34,238 nt of DNA from Betaproteobacteria bacterium. GTDB taxonomy: Bacteria; Pseudomonadota; Gammaproteobacteria; Burkholderiales; Methylophilaceae. A model generated the notes under the pieces. The model was not told the origin of the DNA. It worked only from the letters and a program-made list of their open reading frames with translations, and ran no database searches. The stretch covers positions 1 through 34,238 of the forward strand of contig VGIC01000021.1 in NCBI GenBank assembly GCA_016867975.1. The letters run 5' to 3'. How positions within the stretch are numbered: position 1 is the stretch's first letter; the number at the start of each line of letters is the position of its first letter. Both the position numbers and the translations under genes were made by a program. Shown here in pieces: positions 1-8,538 of this stretch.

Positions 1-39
1 CCCTAGGTGGCCGTGAGTAATGATTAAGATGCCTATCAT
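1..39 (-). CDS. PTS EIIA component, mannose/fructose (ManX) type, 5' end only
   Basis: Only the first 13 codons are in the window, reading MIGILIITHGHLG on the minus strand. A short hydrophobic beta strand followed by T-H-G is the start of ManX-type EIIA domains, where that histidine (residue 9 here) is the phosphorylated residue. The ATG overlaps the rapZ stop codon as ATGA, so the two are translationally coupled. EIIA-Man next to rapZ and hprK is the usual start of the incomplete regulatory PTS (EIIA, HPr, EI) of betaproteobacteria. The rest of the gene is outside the window, so the call rests on a short motif plus context. Confidence 0.72.
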   Translation of the reverse strand, partial: MIGILIITHGHLG

Positions 40-896
40 GATTTCAATTCTCGATGTCTGATGAGCACCTGCTGATGCGACTTAAAGTGCTGACTCAACT
101 GTTCTACCAGGTATACAGATCGATGCTTCCCCCCTGTACACCCGACTGCCACTGTCAAATAGCTACGGTTATCACGAATAAAGCTAGGCAACCATTTTTC
201 GACAAAATTGCGGATGTCGGCCAGCATTTCTCCGACGATGGGCAGGCCCTCTAAAAAAGCCTGTACGTTGGCATCTCGCCCTGTGAAATCACGCAACAAC
301 GGATCGTAGTGCGGATTGGGTAGGCTACGCACATCAAATACAAAGTCCGCATCCATCGGAATACCATGTTTGAAACCAAATGAGGTGAACAGCAGCGTCA
401 ACCCCTTGTACTCGATGGAAACCGCCTCTTTCACCCAAGCGCGTAAGGTACTGGCACTCAAATAACTGGTGTCGATCAGATGTCCAATGCCTCCTAATTC
501 GCTCAACAATGCTCGTTCAGTCGCGATGCTTTCTGCCAGCGTTACATTCTCTTGACTGAGAGGATGTTTACGTCTGGTTTCACTGAAACGCTTCACCAAT
601 GTTTCTACATTGGACTCTAGAAACAGCACCTGCGTCTCAATGTTCTGCGCCTTCAGTTGTGCGATAGAAGCAGGTAGTTGCTCTATCGCGGCACTGCGGC
701 TGTCGATACTGATCGCAACGCGCTCATAATTGCCCCTACGCTCCTGACCATCGGTCGATCGCAGATGCTCTGCAATATTCGCCAGCATCGTGGCCGGCAA
801 ATTATCGATACAGTAATAGCCACTGTCTTCCAATGCTCGCAATGCAATGCTTTTACCTGAACCGGAAAGCCCGGTGACAATGACCAACTGTTTCAT
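36..896 (-). CDS. rapZ: RapZ, RNase adapter / nucleotide-binding protein (YvcJ family)
   Basis: 286 residues, the normal length for the family. The N-terminus carries a Walker A motif, GLSGSGKS at residues 9-16. The C-terminal domain has the conserved GCTGGKHRSVYLVEQL stretch near residues 253-268. In enterobacteria RapZ binds GlmZ/GlmY small RNAs and directs RNase E, controlling glucosamine-6-phosphate synthase; in other bacteria the target is less clear. It lies 7 bp downstream of hprK on the same strand and overlaps the EIIA gene by 4 bp, so it belongs to the hprK-rapZ-PTS operon. No strong Shine-Dalgarno is visible before the ATG, which fits translation coupled to hprK. Confidence 0.95.
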   Translation of the reverse strand: MKQLVIVTGLSGSGKSIALRALEDSGYYCIDNLPATMLANIAEHLRSTDGQERRGNYERVAISIDSRSAAIEQLPASIAQLKAQNIETQVLFLESNVETLVKRFSETRRKHPLSQENVTLAESIATERALLSELGGIGHLIDTSYLSASTLRAWVKEAVSIEYKGLTLLFTSFGFKHGIPMDADFVFDVRSLPNPHYDPLLRDFTGRDANVQAFLEGLPIVGEMLADIRNFVEKWLPSFIRDNRSYLTVAVGCTGGKHRSVYLVEQLSQHFKSHQQVLIRHRELKS

Positions 897-903
897 ATGG
901 ATA

Positions 904-1845
904 CTATTTGTTTTTTTTCATCTCGCGCAACTGACGTTGCGTAAATTGCTTAGTGGCATTGATGCCTCGCAATAATAACATGTGATTACGAATCGCCACC
1001 TCAACCAATACCGCAATATTACGGCCGGCTGCGATTGGTATCGTCACTTTCGGCACCCGCACGCCTAGCACTTCCTCATGCTGGGTTTTGATATGTAAAC
1101 GATCAAGTAATTGCAGCGTCAACTTATCTGCCATCTCTAGTTTAATAATTAAGTCTAACGGCTTTGTCGGCTTGACAGAATTGTCGCCAAACAAGGCTCG
1201 AATATTCAGAATGCCCAAGCCGCGCACTTCAAGAAAATCCTGCAGCAGTGGCGGACAACGCCCCTCAACTCGCTCAGGGGAGATGCGGAAAAAATCTACG
1301 ATATCATCTGCAACCAGGCGGTGCCCGCGAGAAATAAGCTCTAAGGCAAGTTCACTCTTACCAATGGCAGCATCACCCTTGATTAATGCTCCAAACCCTT
1401 GCACCTCCATAAAGACCCCATGCAAACTCACGGACTCAGCCAGCGCCTCCGCCATGAAGTGACTCAGGATTTCCATCAAATCTGGACTGCGTAAAGTCGA
1501 AGTTAAAAGAGGGACAACATGCTGATTCGCCGCAACAACCAATGAATTGGGCACAACCTCACCATTCGCCACGATGATTGCCGCTAGACCAGTAGAGTAG
1601 AGGTTCTCAATTGCTTGCTGCGCTTCGCTTTCTGGCAAGCTTTGCAAATAGTCCATCTCTGCACAACCCAACACTTGAACTCGATTAGGATGCACAAAGT
1701 TCAGGTGACCAATCAAGGCCAACGAAGGCTTAGTGACTGTTTCACTGGTGAGAATGTTAGACCCGCCATTAAGCCCGGCTATCCATTTCAACTTGAGCTT
1801 ACGGCGGGTTTGTTTGAATAGCTCAGCGACGTCTATTTGAGCCAT
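904..1845 (-). CDS. hprK: HPr kinase/phosphorylase
   Basis: 313 residues. The N-terminal half (about 1-130) is the HprK_N domain. The C-terminal catalytic half has the P-loop GDAAIGKS near residues 157-164, followed by RGHRLVADD and the HprK signature EVRGLGILNIRALFG near residue 210. The enzyme phosphorylates and dephosphorylates HPr on its regulatory serine in the cytoplasm. With rapZ and the EIIA gene downstream this suggests a regulatory rather than sugar-transporting PTS. The start at 1845 is an ATG about 20 bp downstream of an intergenic repeat (1867-2143) that separates hprK from hpf. That repeat lies where many betaproteobacteria carry ptsN. Confidence 0.95.
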   Translation of the reverse strand: MAQIDVAELFKQTRRKLKLKWIAGLNGGSNILTSETVTKPSLALIGHLNFVHPNRVQVLGCAEMDYLQSLPESEAQQAIENLYSTGLAAIIVANGEVVPNSLVVAANQHVVPLLTSTLRSPDLMEILSHFMAEALAESVSLHGVFMEVQGFGALIKGDAAIGKSELALELISRGHRLVADDIVDFFRISPERVEGRCPPLLQDFLEVRGLGILNIRALFGDNSVKPTKPLDLIIKLEMADKLTLQLLDRLHIKTQHEEVLGVRVPKVTIPIAAGRNIAVLVEVAIRNHMLLLRGINATKQFTQRQLREMKKNK

Positions 1846-1866
1846 AGTGGACCACTACAACATTAA

Positions 1867-2143
1867 AGGGCACTTCTATCAATACATTTTGTGCGAGCTT
1901 TGAGCTACGCTCAAACGCCTGCAAAAAGCAAATTATCAACCTCGCTGTATAACCCATACTATCTTGGCTTTTGCATTCCGTGCGCTTTTGACATGTGAAC
2001 AATGCGCTTCAGCGCATATATTCCACGGACATGCCCTTTCACTCTTTTCTTACTGCTTAAGCCGCATAGAGAAGAGGGGAAGCCCTTTACGGGGTTACGG
2101 GTATACTGCATATCAAACTCTGCATTTATTATAGAAGCGCCCT
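1867..2143 (+). repeat. MITE-like intergenic repeat, copy 1 (277 bp, both ends)
   Basis: This fills nearly all of the 312-bp hpf-hprK spacer. The left end AGGGCACTTCTATCAATACA and the reverse complement of the right end, AGGGCGCTTCTATAATAAAT, form imperfect terminal inverted repeats. Internal palindromes include ATGCGC-TTCA-GCGCAT and TTTGAGC-TAC-GCTCAAA. The segment around ATGCGC through ATTCCACGGACATGCCC aligns with copy 5 (22976-23160), where the hairpin loop differs (TTTG) but the stem is kept. No open reading frame of note. Being longer than other copies, it may carry a secondary insertion in its right half. Confidence 0.8.
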
Positions 2144-2157
2144 AAAGAAGGTGAGAC

Positions 2158-2484
2158 TTAATCTATTTGTTGGTGCTTAACAGCGCCTTTGACTTTATGA
2201 TGGTCAGCATGTTTTTCTTTATGTTTTACCACCTGACGGTCAAGCTTATCTGTCAGCATATCGATTGCACTGTACATATTTTCATCCTTACACTCTGCAT
2301 GCAAATCGTTGCCGGGGACATGTAGTGTTGCCTCCACCTTTTGAGCGAGCTTTTCTACACTTAAAGTCACTTTGACGTCGATGACATGATCAAAGTGATT
2401 GCTAATTCGAGACAATTTGCTTGTCACATAATCGCGTAAAGCAGGGGTTACTTCTAAATGATGACCGGTTAATTGTAAATTCAT
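2158..2484 (-). CDS. hpf: Ribosome hibernation-promoting factor, short form (HPF/YfiA family)
   Basis: 108 residues from the ATG at 2484, beginning MNLQLTGHHLEVTPALRDYV. An upstream in-frame ATG at 2535 would add 17 unconserved residues. The internal start is preferred because it has a good AAAGGAG Shine-Dalgarno six bases upstream. The sequence has the beta-alpha-beta-beta-beta-alpha pattern of the family, ending in a His/Lys-rich tail. HPF binds the 30S subunit and forms inactive 100S ribosomes in stationary phase. It lies downstream of rpoN as in most proteobacteria, but intergenic repeats sit on both sides (1867-2143 and 2693-2870). The C-terminal domain of long HPF is absent. Confidence 0.92.
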   Translation of the reverse strand: MNLQLTGHHLEVTPALRDYVTSKLSRISNHFDHVIDVKVTLSVEKLAQKVEATLHVPGNDLHAECKDENMYSAIDMLTDKLDRQVVKHKEKHADHHKVKGAVKHQQID

Positions 2485-2692
2485 GACATACTCCTTTAAA
2501 AATATCCCACAGAGCCGAATGCCGGGCAAGCACACACAAACTCCATGAAACGTTTTCAGTTTACTACTTTAATCTCACTCTGCGCTAGGGGATGACTGAT
2601 TTTTTTCTATTCCCATCACAAGGAAAGGCAAAGAGCAACTCTCAGATTCAAAAATAGCATACTGATTGAGAAAAAAGATTCGGGATTCTTAC
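2485..2692 (-). other. hpf upstream region
   Basis: Together with repeat copy 2 this makes a 384-bp gap between rpoN and hpf. Apart from the Shine-Dalgarno at the hpf start I see no convincing sigma-70 or sigma-54 promoter: no GG-N10-GC match at the expected place. The stretch is A/T-rich and non-coding in all frames by inspection. It probably holds an hpf promoter that I cannot pin down. Confidence 0.4.
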
Positions 2693-2870
2693 AGAGTGCG
2701 TCTAAAAATGCAGAGTTTGAGATGCAGTATTACCCGTAAAGTCTGCGTGGGACTTTAACATCACGCGTAAGGCTAACGAAGGTTAGAATTTCCTGTAGGA
2801 GCGCTCAAGTGATTTTAGCAGGCAAGTAGCAAAGCGGTGCTCACAAAGAATGTTTTGACAGAAGAACCCT
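2693..2870 (-). repeat. MITE-like intergenic repeat, copy 2 (178 bp, both ends)
   Basis: Read on the minus strand it starts AGGGTTCTTCTGTCAAAACA, continues through TTGCTACTTGCCTGC and ACTTGAGCG, and ends with the complement of AGAGTGCGTCTAAAAATGCA. The right-hand 60 bp (TGCAGAGTTTGAGATGCAGT then ATTACCCGTA) matches copy 5 almost base for base. The left terminus begins inside the rpoN stop codon: the AG of TAG is the first two bases of the element. Any rpoN-hpf cotranscript would contain the whole fold-back. Confidence 0.8.
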
Positions 2871-4431
2871 ACAGTGATTTTCTTAAGTTGGCTGGTGCAA
2901 TATTCAGAGATTCACGGTACTTAGCAATGGTGCGGCGCGCCACCACTATGCCCTGCTTAACCAACAAATTGGTGATTTGATTATCAGAGTAAGGCTTCTG
3001 GGGAGACTCTTGATCAACTAACTGCTTAATCAGCGCCCTAATAGCGATCGCAGAACAGGTCCCTCCGCTTTCTGTGGAGACTGAACTACCAAAGAAATAT
3101 TTCAGCTCAAAAATACCACGAGGGGTGAGCATATACTTATTAGTGGTCACACGCGAGATAGTAGACTCATGCAAATCAAGCTCATCCGCGATTTCTCTCA
3201 ACACCAGAGGCCGCATAGCCACTTCACCATATTCCAGAAAATTGCGCTGACGGTCCACAATGGCCTGAGAAACTCTCAGAATCGTAGAGAATCGCTGCTG
3301 AATATTTTTAATCATCCATTTTGCTTCCTGCATCTGACTTTGCAGATACTGAGTGGAGCTATCACGATTGCGTTTCAAAATGCCCGCATACAACTGGTTA
3401 ATTTTTAGCTTTGGCATGACCGCCTCATTAAGACTGGCAATCCAAATACCTTTGACCTTTTTTACAATCACTTCATGTTGAATATATTGCTCCGAGCCAA
3501 TCGTACTGAACACACTACCTGGTCTTGGATTCAGACGGGTGATTAAGCACTGCACCTGCTTCAACGTGTCCTCATCACAGCCTAGTTTTCTGCGCAATTT
3601 AATAAAGTCACGAGAGGCCAATATAGCCAAATGCTCCTGTACAAGTGTCTTCGCCAATGCCACATGAGGCACATCTTCAGGCATTACATCCAATTGCAGA
3701 AGCAAGCACTCACTGAGATTTCGCGCGCCAACCCCTGGAGGATCCAGATGTTGCACTAGATGCAGTGCTGTTTGCAACTCTACAGCATCCACTTCCAATG
3801 CCAGTGGCAGTTGCTCCACCAGATCATCAAGCGACACCTCCAGATAACCATCTTCATTCACACTATCCACGAGCAACAACACCAGTGTTTGATCGCGATC
3901 CGATAGAGGCATCAACTTCAGCTGGGAAAGCAGATGCTCACGCAAGCTGATCTGCAAGGTTTCCTGTGGTCTAAAATCACTATCATCATCAGCAGGCGTG
4001 GTGTTTTCATCCCAGCGACCAGCGCTTGAAAACTCATCGTAGTCCTCACTGAACTCGACCGAATATTCTTCATTAAAATCCGACTCATCCGCTTCGGCTG
4101 GCTGGACAGTATCTGCAAGCAGTCGTTCAGACACATTGCCTGCAGAATCACGCACATCAAAGTCGATCTCTCCAAGCTCATCAGGCGGCCCCAAATCCAA
4201 TGCATGCTGAGAGTCTGGAGTGGCTGGCTCATCCAAGCCTTTTTCATCTATGGGGTTGCCGTATTCATCCTCATGATCATCGCCATGCTCAAGCAGAGGA
4301 TTGGTTTGCATCAGAGCCTCGATCTCTTGATTCAACTCCAAGGTTGAAAGCTGTAACAGTCGAATTGCCTGCTGTAGCTGCGGCGTAAGCGCAAGGTTTT
4401 GAGAGAGCCGAAGTTGTAGCCCCTGCCTCAT
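2869..4431 (-). CDS. rpoN: RNA polymerase sigma-54 factor
   Basis: 520 residues. The Gln/Leu-rich N-terminal activator-interaction region (residues 1-50, with [20 protein letters not shown]) is followed by a long acidic linker (about 50-160), the core-binding domain, a helix-turn-helix near 400-420 ([17 protein letters not shown]) and the C-terminal RpoN box [10 protein letters not shown] near residue 500. It directs RNA polymerase to -24/-12 promoters and needs AAA+ activators. The start codon overlaps the lptB stop as ATGA, so it is cotranscribed with the LPS transport genes. The stop codon runs into repeat copy 2, so the reading frame may end at or near the repeat insertion point; the last residues still look like a normal RpoN C-terminus. 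Confidence 0.97.
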   Translation of the reverse strand: MRQGLQLRLSQNLALTPQLQQAIRLLQLSTLELNQEIEALMQTNPLLEHGDDHEDEYGNPIDEKGLDEPATPDSQHALDLGPPDELGEIDFDVRDSAGNVSERLLADTVQPAEADESDFNEEYSVEFSEDYDEFSSAGRWDENTTPADDDSDFRPQETLQISLREHLLSQLKLMPLSDRDQTLVLLLVDSVNEDGYLEVSLDDLVEQLPLALEVDAVELQTALHLVQHLDPPGVGARNLSECLLLQLDVMPEDVPHVALAKTLVQEHLAILASRDFIKLRRKLGCDEDTLKQVQCLITRLNPRPGSVFSTIGSEQYIQHEVIVKKVKGIWIASLNEAVMPKLKINQLYAGILKRNRDSSTQYLQSQMQEAKWMIKNIQQRFSTILRVSQAIVDRQRNFLEYGEVAMRPLVLREIADELDLHESTISRVTTNKYMLTPRGIFELKYFFGSSVSTESGGTCSAIAIRALIKQLVDQESPQKPYSDNQITNLLVKQGIVVARRTIAKYRESLNIAPANLRKSL

Positions 4432-5150
4432 AGACGGAAGTCTTTACCTAGATACACCTCGCGCACCGCCTCATTGGTCACAATTTCACTTGGAATTCCC
4501 GCAGCAAAGACATGTCCCTGATTAACGATATAAGCGCGATCACAAATATCCAGTGTTTCGCGTACATTGTGGTCGGTAATAAGGACGCCAATATTGCGCG
4601 CACTCAAGAAACGAATAATCTGCTGAATATCAATGACAGCGATCGGGTCAATGCCAGCAAATGGCTCATCCAGCAAAATAAAGTTGGGATTGGAAGCCAA
4701 ACAACGAGCGATCTCGACACGACGACGCTCACCGCCAGATAAACTAACGGCCGCACTGTCGCGAATATGTGTGATATGGAGGTCTGCCAGCAACACCTCT
4801 AACTTCTCATTCATCGCCTGTTCGGTCATGTCCTGCAACTGCAGAATAGCCATGATGTTTTCTGCGACCGTCAGCTTGCGGAAGATAGATGGCTCCTGTG
4901 GTAAATACGCCAAGCCCATTCTGGCGCGCAAATGAATCGGCTGATGGCTTAAATCCACACCATCCAATGTGATCTTTCCGTCATCCAACGGCACCAACCC
5001 TACAATCATATAAAAACTGGTGGTCTTCCCCGCACCGTTGGGACCCAACAAACCGACGACCTCGCCACTTTTAATGGTCAAGGAAATATCCTGCACCACC
5101 GTTCGCGATTGATATGATTTGCGCAGATTTTCTACTACCAATTCACTCAT
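4428..5150 (-). CDS. lptB: LPS export ABC transporter ATP-binding protein LptB
   Basis: 240 residues. Walker A is GPNGAGKT near residues 35-42, the ABC signature is [16 protein letters not shown] near 137-152, and Walker B is [13 protein letters not shown] near 157-169. These are the features of the LptB ATPase that powers LPS extraction from the inner membrane with LptF/LptG. It starts 15 bp after lptA and overlaps rpoN by 4 bp. LptF and LptG are not in the window, as is usual since they lie elsewhere. Confidence 0.96.
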   Translation of the reverse strand: MSELVVENLRKSYQSRTVVQDISLTIKSGEVVGLLGPNGAGKTTSFYMIVGLVPLDDGKITLDGVDLSHQPIHLRARMGLAYLPQEPSIFRKLTVAENIMAILQLQDMTEQAMNEKLEVLLADLHITHIRDSAAVSLSGGERRRVEIARCLASNPNFILLDEPFAGIDPIAVIDIQQIIRFLSARNIGVLITDHNVRETLDICDRAYIVNQGHVFAAGIPSEIVTNEAVREVYLGKDFRL

Positions 5151-5165
5151 GATGACTCTTCTTTT

Positions 5166-5879
5166 TTATTTTGGCTGACTACTCACTTCAAGACTACGGC
5201 TGAAACGCATGTTTTTTGTTGCGGTGGCAGTGTCGCTTGAGGTGGTTGCTCCTGAACTACTTACATTGTTCTTGGCTGGACTTTCCGTAGGTTTAGGCAC
5301 CGTGTTATCAGGGGCCTTCTTATTCTTAGGCTGGATAATCGCACGGACTCGGCCACCCTGCGCGCCAGATGATGTTGCTGAGCCCCCCCCTCCAATCACC
5401 TCAGCATACTCCGCATTGGCGTCATACATAATGTACTCCCCATGTACGATATCCTCGCCCCGCTTTACCCAAGCCTTGGTATACAGTTGCACTTTATCCA
5501 TGCGCCCATCATATTCGATACGTTGCGCACTTCCCTCCATGTATTCGTTCTTACCCTCGCGCTTCTGCCTAAATGTGGTTGGATTACCTAAGGAGGTGCT
5601 ATGCTGAAACCCCTCACTATCTTCACGCACGATCAACTTATCAGCACGGATCACCAAGGTTCCCTGTGTCAAAATGACGTTGCCACTATAGGTGCTCGTC
5701 TGCCTAGCATCATCCACTTTTACCGAATCCGCTTCCAGATCAATCGGCTTATCTCGATCGGCTGTTTCAGCCAGAACCTCGCAAGACAGTCCTAGCAAGC
5801 TCAGACTCAGCAACAGGATACCGGTCGAAACCAGCACCCTTTGCACTGGGCCCTGTAAATTGATCATCATGTTATTCAT
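5166..5879 (-). CDS. lptA: LPS transport periplasmic protein LptA
   Basis: 237 residues. An N-terminal signal peptide has a hydrophobic core around VLVSTGILLLSLSLLGLSC and probable cleavage after EVLA (residue 37). It is followed by the OstA/LptA beta-jellyroll (IDLEADSVKVDDARQTSTYSG onward in shorter segments). The last 60 residues are a Ser/Thr/Lys-rich low-complexity tail. LptA bridges LptC and LptD across the periplasm. The start at 5879 is supported by GGAG just upstream and overlaps the end of lptC by 8 bp. The coding strand has a run of eight G (C8 at 5383-5390 on the plus strand) encoding glycines at the jellyroll-tail junction. Confidence 0.93.
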   Translation of the reverse strand: MNNMMINLQGPVQRVLVSTGILLLSLSLLGLSCEVLAETADRDKPIDLEADSVKVDDARQTSTYSGNVILTQGTLVIRADKLIVREDSEGFQHSTSLGNPTTFRQKREGKNEYMEGSAQRIEYDGRMDKVQLYTKAWVKRGEDIVHGEYIMYDANAEYAEVIGGGGSATSSGAQGGRVRAIIQPKNKKAPDNTVPKPTESPAKNNVSSSGATTSSDTATATKNMRFSRSLEVSSQPK

Positions 5880-6663
5880 AGCGTCTCCGAATGCGACCGT
5901 TTCCCTGTTCTGTCGTCTGCTTGTTACTGCCCACAGGGTTGTTGATGGTTGCCGATTTTTTCTTTACCTGATTGGGCAATTTTGCACTAGGTTTCATTGT
6001 AGGTTTTCTTGTCACTATAGATTTTTTCGTCACCGTAGATTTGTTTGTCATTTGAGCTCCTTTTTTTGACTTTTTGGCAGCCCCTATTGGACGCTCATAG
6101 TGTGCTTTCACTTTATGCTTCAAGGTCAAAGTCCGTTTTTTCTTCTCATACTCCATGCCCGTGGCATAAATCACCGTTTTAGGAGCCTGCCTGATGATCA
6201 CTGGACTTGCCGTTGTGACCAACTCATCGTTCGGGCGGATATTGAGATGCTCCGTGTCTACAGTCATCTCGCCTTTGCCTGCAAAGGCTTGACGAATTAC
6301 CCTAACCTGATCAACCAACTCTACGTCTTCGCCATCACTAGACACATACCCTCGCAAAGCATGAACTTGCGTATAGGGTTTGTCTGTCTCAAATTGCGTG
6401 TAACGTGGGCGCTGTAATTCAGTGCTGTCATCGTCAGGAAAATGGCGCATTTCCTTAGCTGCCAACTTGTAGCGAAGTTTGCCATTCGCATCGGTCTGTG
6501 TCGTCACAAAATCCGTCATAATGTAATCTGGATCATGACGACTACTCCCATCAATCTTTGGAGCCACTGGCTGTACTGCTCTATTGATCCAGAAAGTAAT
6601 CCCCGCCAACAAAAACAGTAGCAGCAATGGAAATGCGATTGCAGAGCGCCCCCCTAATTGCAT
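5872..6663 (-). CDS. lptC: LPS export protein LptC with a long basic C-terminal tail
   Basis: 263 residues. A single N-terminal membrane anchor (about 8-28, FPLLLLFLLAGITFWI) is followed by the LptC jellyroll with DPDYIMTDF and a pattern of short beta strands to about residue 190. LptC is usually near 190 residues, so residues 191-263 are extra. They are rich in Lys/Thr/Ser/Arg and contain a hexapeptide repeat (TNKSTV, TKKSIV, TRKPTM at 206-223). LptC takes LPS from LptB2FG and passes it to LptA. It overlaps lptA by 8 bp, consistent with coupled translation. The tail could be electrostatic or species-specific; no function is assigned. Confidence 0.9.
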   Translation of the reverse strand: MQLGGRSAIAFPLLLLFLLAGITFWINRAVQPVAPKIDGSSRHDPDYIMTDFVTTQTDANGKLRYKLAAKEMRHFPDDDSTELQRPRYTQFETDKPYTQVHALRGYVSSDGEDVELVDQVRVIRQAFAGKGEMTVDTEHLNIRPNDELVTTASPVIIRQAPKTVIYATGMEYEKKKRTLTLKHKVKAHYERPIGAAKKSKKGAQMTNKSTVTKKSIVTRKPTMKPSAKLPNQVKKKSATINNPVGSNKQTTEQGNGRIRRRYE

Positions 6664-6700
6664 ACTACCACTCTCATTCTCATGAATTCTAAACGATCGC

Positions 6701-7258
6701 CTAGTTCGTGATGCTGGCTCGCGTCAAAAACGGTGCCATCTGTGCTTCGAACGTCCCCTGCGCCTGCATGATCAACTCACAGACTTCGCGTACCGCCCCA
6801 CGACCACCGGCTTTACGCGTCACGTAGTGCGCTCTTTCCAGCAGCAAGACAGGGGAATCTGGAACGGCAATTGCCAAACCACACTGCAACATGGGTGGTA
6901 AGTCCACCACATCATCCCCCATGAACGCGCATTGCGCAGGTAGCAGACCGCTAGCTTTCACCAAATCATAGAGCGCTGCCAATTTATCTTCCGCACCTTG
7001 ATAAAAATGAGCTACCCCCGTACTCTCGGCACGCTTCTTCACAACATTGGAGGTGCGTCCCGTAATGATTGCCAAGTCAACCCCAGAGGCCTTGAGTAAT
7101 TTCATCCCCAATCCGTCATGCGCATGAAAGGTCTTGTACTCCTGACCATCATCCCCGATGGTCAGACCACCATCTGTCATGACGCCATCCACATCCAATA
7201 TCAGCAACCTGATGGCCTTTAAACGCTGATTCAATTCTGGAGTTATCTCGAATGCCAC
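6701..7258 (-). CDS. kdsC: 3-deoxy-D-manno-octulosonate 8-phosphate phosphatase
   Basis: 185 residues of the HAD superfamily class C0 (KdsC/YrbI). Motif I is LLILDVDGVMTDG near residues 18-30, motif II includes AIITGRTS near 60-67, motif III is the Lys in AESTGVAHFYQGAEDK and motif IV is AFMGDDVVDLP. It hydrolyses Kdo-8-phosphate in the core lipopolysaccharide pathway. The start is a GTG directly after the kdsD stop codon (TAG then GTG) with AAGGTGGT upstream as Shine-Dalgarno inside kdsD, so the two are tightly coupled. Confidence 0.95.
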   Translation of the reverse strand: MAFEITPELNQRLKAIRLLILDVDGVMTDGGLTIGDDGQEYKTFHAHDGLGMKLLKASGVDLAIITGRTSNVVKKRAESTGVAHFYQGAEDKLAALYDLVKASGLLPAQCAFMGDDVVDLPPMLQCGLAIAVPDSPVLLLERAHYVTRKAGGRGAVREVCELIMQAQGTFEAQMAPFLTRASITN

Positions 7259-8266
7259 CTATACCACCTTAGCCATTAACAAATCATGCATGTTCAGCGC
7301 ACCTACTAAAATACCGTTATCATCGACCACGAGCAATCCACTGATTTTTTGCTGCTCCATCATCTCAACAGCGACGATGGCCAACTCATCCTGATGAATC
7401 GTTTTGGGATGAGGATGCATTACCTCTATCACGGTAGCGCTCGACATATCAATCTTACGCTCAATGGTGCGACGCAAGTCCCCATCAGTGAAAATCCCCA
7501 CTGGTCGACACGCTTCATCGACAATCGCCGTAAACCCCAACCCTTTACGCGTCATTTCCAGCAAACCTTCAGCCAAAGTAGCCGTTTCCGGCACCTCCGG
7601 AATTGCAGCATCGGTTCGCATCAAATCGCTGATATGAATCAGCAAACGGCGCCCCAAGCTACCTCCCGGGTGCGAGCGAGCAAAGTCCTCTGCAGTAAAA
7701 TCTCGCAAATCCAACACGCACAAAGCCAAAGCATCTCCCAAGGCAAGCGCAACGGTGGTACTGGAAGTCGGGGCCAACCCTAAAGGACACGCCTCCTTTG
7801 ACACATGCGCACTCAAATGTATATCGGCAGCCATGGCCAGCGAAGAATCATCTTTGCCTGTAATGGCAATGATACGGGCACCCAGCCTTTTCAAAGGGGG
7901 AACGATTGCGAGCAATTCATCACTCTCTCCGGAGTTAGAAAGCGCCAACACCACATCCCCCGCCATAATCATGCCCAAGTCACCGTGACTCGCTTCTGCT
8001 GGATGCATAAAAAAAGCCGGGGTACCAGTACTCGCCAGCGTAGATGCGATCTTCCCCCCAATATGCCCTGACTTACCCATCCCAGTCACCACGACGCGAC
8101 CGCTACAATGCAAGATCAGCTCAACCGCATCAGAAAAACGCTTATCAAGACGCTTAGCAAGCGCGTTGATTTCAGCTGCTTCTACCTGCAACACCTCTTG
8201 CGCCAATTGCACAACGCCCTGGGAACCACCGAAACTTGATGTCATATTGTCTGATTGAGTGAACAT
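7259..8266 (-). CDS. kdsD: D-arabinose-5-phosphate isomerase
   Basis: 335 residues. A SIS sugar-isomerase domain occupies about residues 40-170, with GMGKSGHIGGKIASTLASTG and the conserved HPAEASHGDLGM and SNSGES segments. Two CBS domains follow (about 205-335). It converts ribulose-5-phosphate to arabinose-5-phosphate, the first step to Kdo. It heads the Kdo/LPS operon. I keep the first ATG at 8266, but M8 (8245) is a possible alternative since neither has a clear Shine-Dalgarno. A short intergenic repeat begins 9 bp upstream of the start. Confidence 0.94.
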   Translation of the reverse strand: MFTQSDNMTSSFGGSQGVVQLAQEVLQVEAAEINALAKRLDKRFSDAVELILHCSGRVVVTGMGKSGHIGGKIASTLASTGTPAFFMHPAEASHGDLGMIMAGDVVLALSNSGESDELLAIVPPLKRLGARIIAITGKDDSSLAMAADIHLSAHVSKEACPLGLAPTSSTTVALALGDALALCVLDLRDFTAEDFARSHPGGSLGRRLLIHISDLMRTDAAIPEVPETATLAEGLLEMTRKGLGFTAIVDEACRPVGIFTDGDLRRTIERKIDMSSATVIEVMHPHPKTIHQDELAIVAVEMMEQQKISGLLVVDDNGILVGALNMHDLLMAKVV

Positions 8267-8274
8267 ATTGCTAA

Positions 8275-8364
8275 AAGACGCCTCTATGCAATGCAGGTTT
8301 TGATATGCAGTACAAAGCGCACGGAACGCAGTAATGCAACCAAAAAATGATTATAGAAGTACCC
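8275..8364 (-). repeat. MITE-like intergenic repeat, copy 3 (90 bp, internally deleted)
   Basis: The plus-strand start AGACGCCTCTATGCAATGCA matches the right-end complement of the other copies, including the following TTTGATATGCAGTA. The far end, read in reverse complement, is TGGGTACTTCTATAATCATT, the left-end type. The middle has AAAGCGCACGGAACGCA, which matches copy 1 (AAAGCGCACGGAATGCA on the minus strand). It therefore looks like a deletion derivative keeping both termini. It sits in the divergent kdsD/antiporter spacer, close to the kdsD start, and could affect the kdsD leader. Confidence 0.65.
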
Positions 8365-8538
8365 AGAATTAAAAATCTCTCTACCCTCGCCACCAACATC
8401 GAAATGTCAGCTAGCTTTAAGTTCCATTTTAAGCAATATACACAAAAAATCCATACGTTAGGCACAGATTTTGCTAAACACTCGCTTTTTAACTAGGATT
8501 TAGCCTAAAATAGCCCGAGATCAATTGAACTCTGATAC

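Noticed and set aside
2500-2690. Sigma-54 promoter upstream of hpf
   Set aside because: The nearest candidate (TGGAG...TGTGC) has GG and GC 11 rather than 10 bases apart and poor consensus.
5209-5607. 132-codon plus-strand ORF inside lptA
   Set aside because: It is the antisense shadow of lptA, which has a signal peptide and operon context; the shadow is Pro/Cys/Ser-rich without any motif.
8271-8465. 64-codon minus-strand ORF between kdsD and the antiporter gene
   Set aside because: It overlaps repeat copy 3, has no family resemblance or ribosome binding site, and its residues look random.
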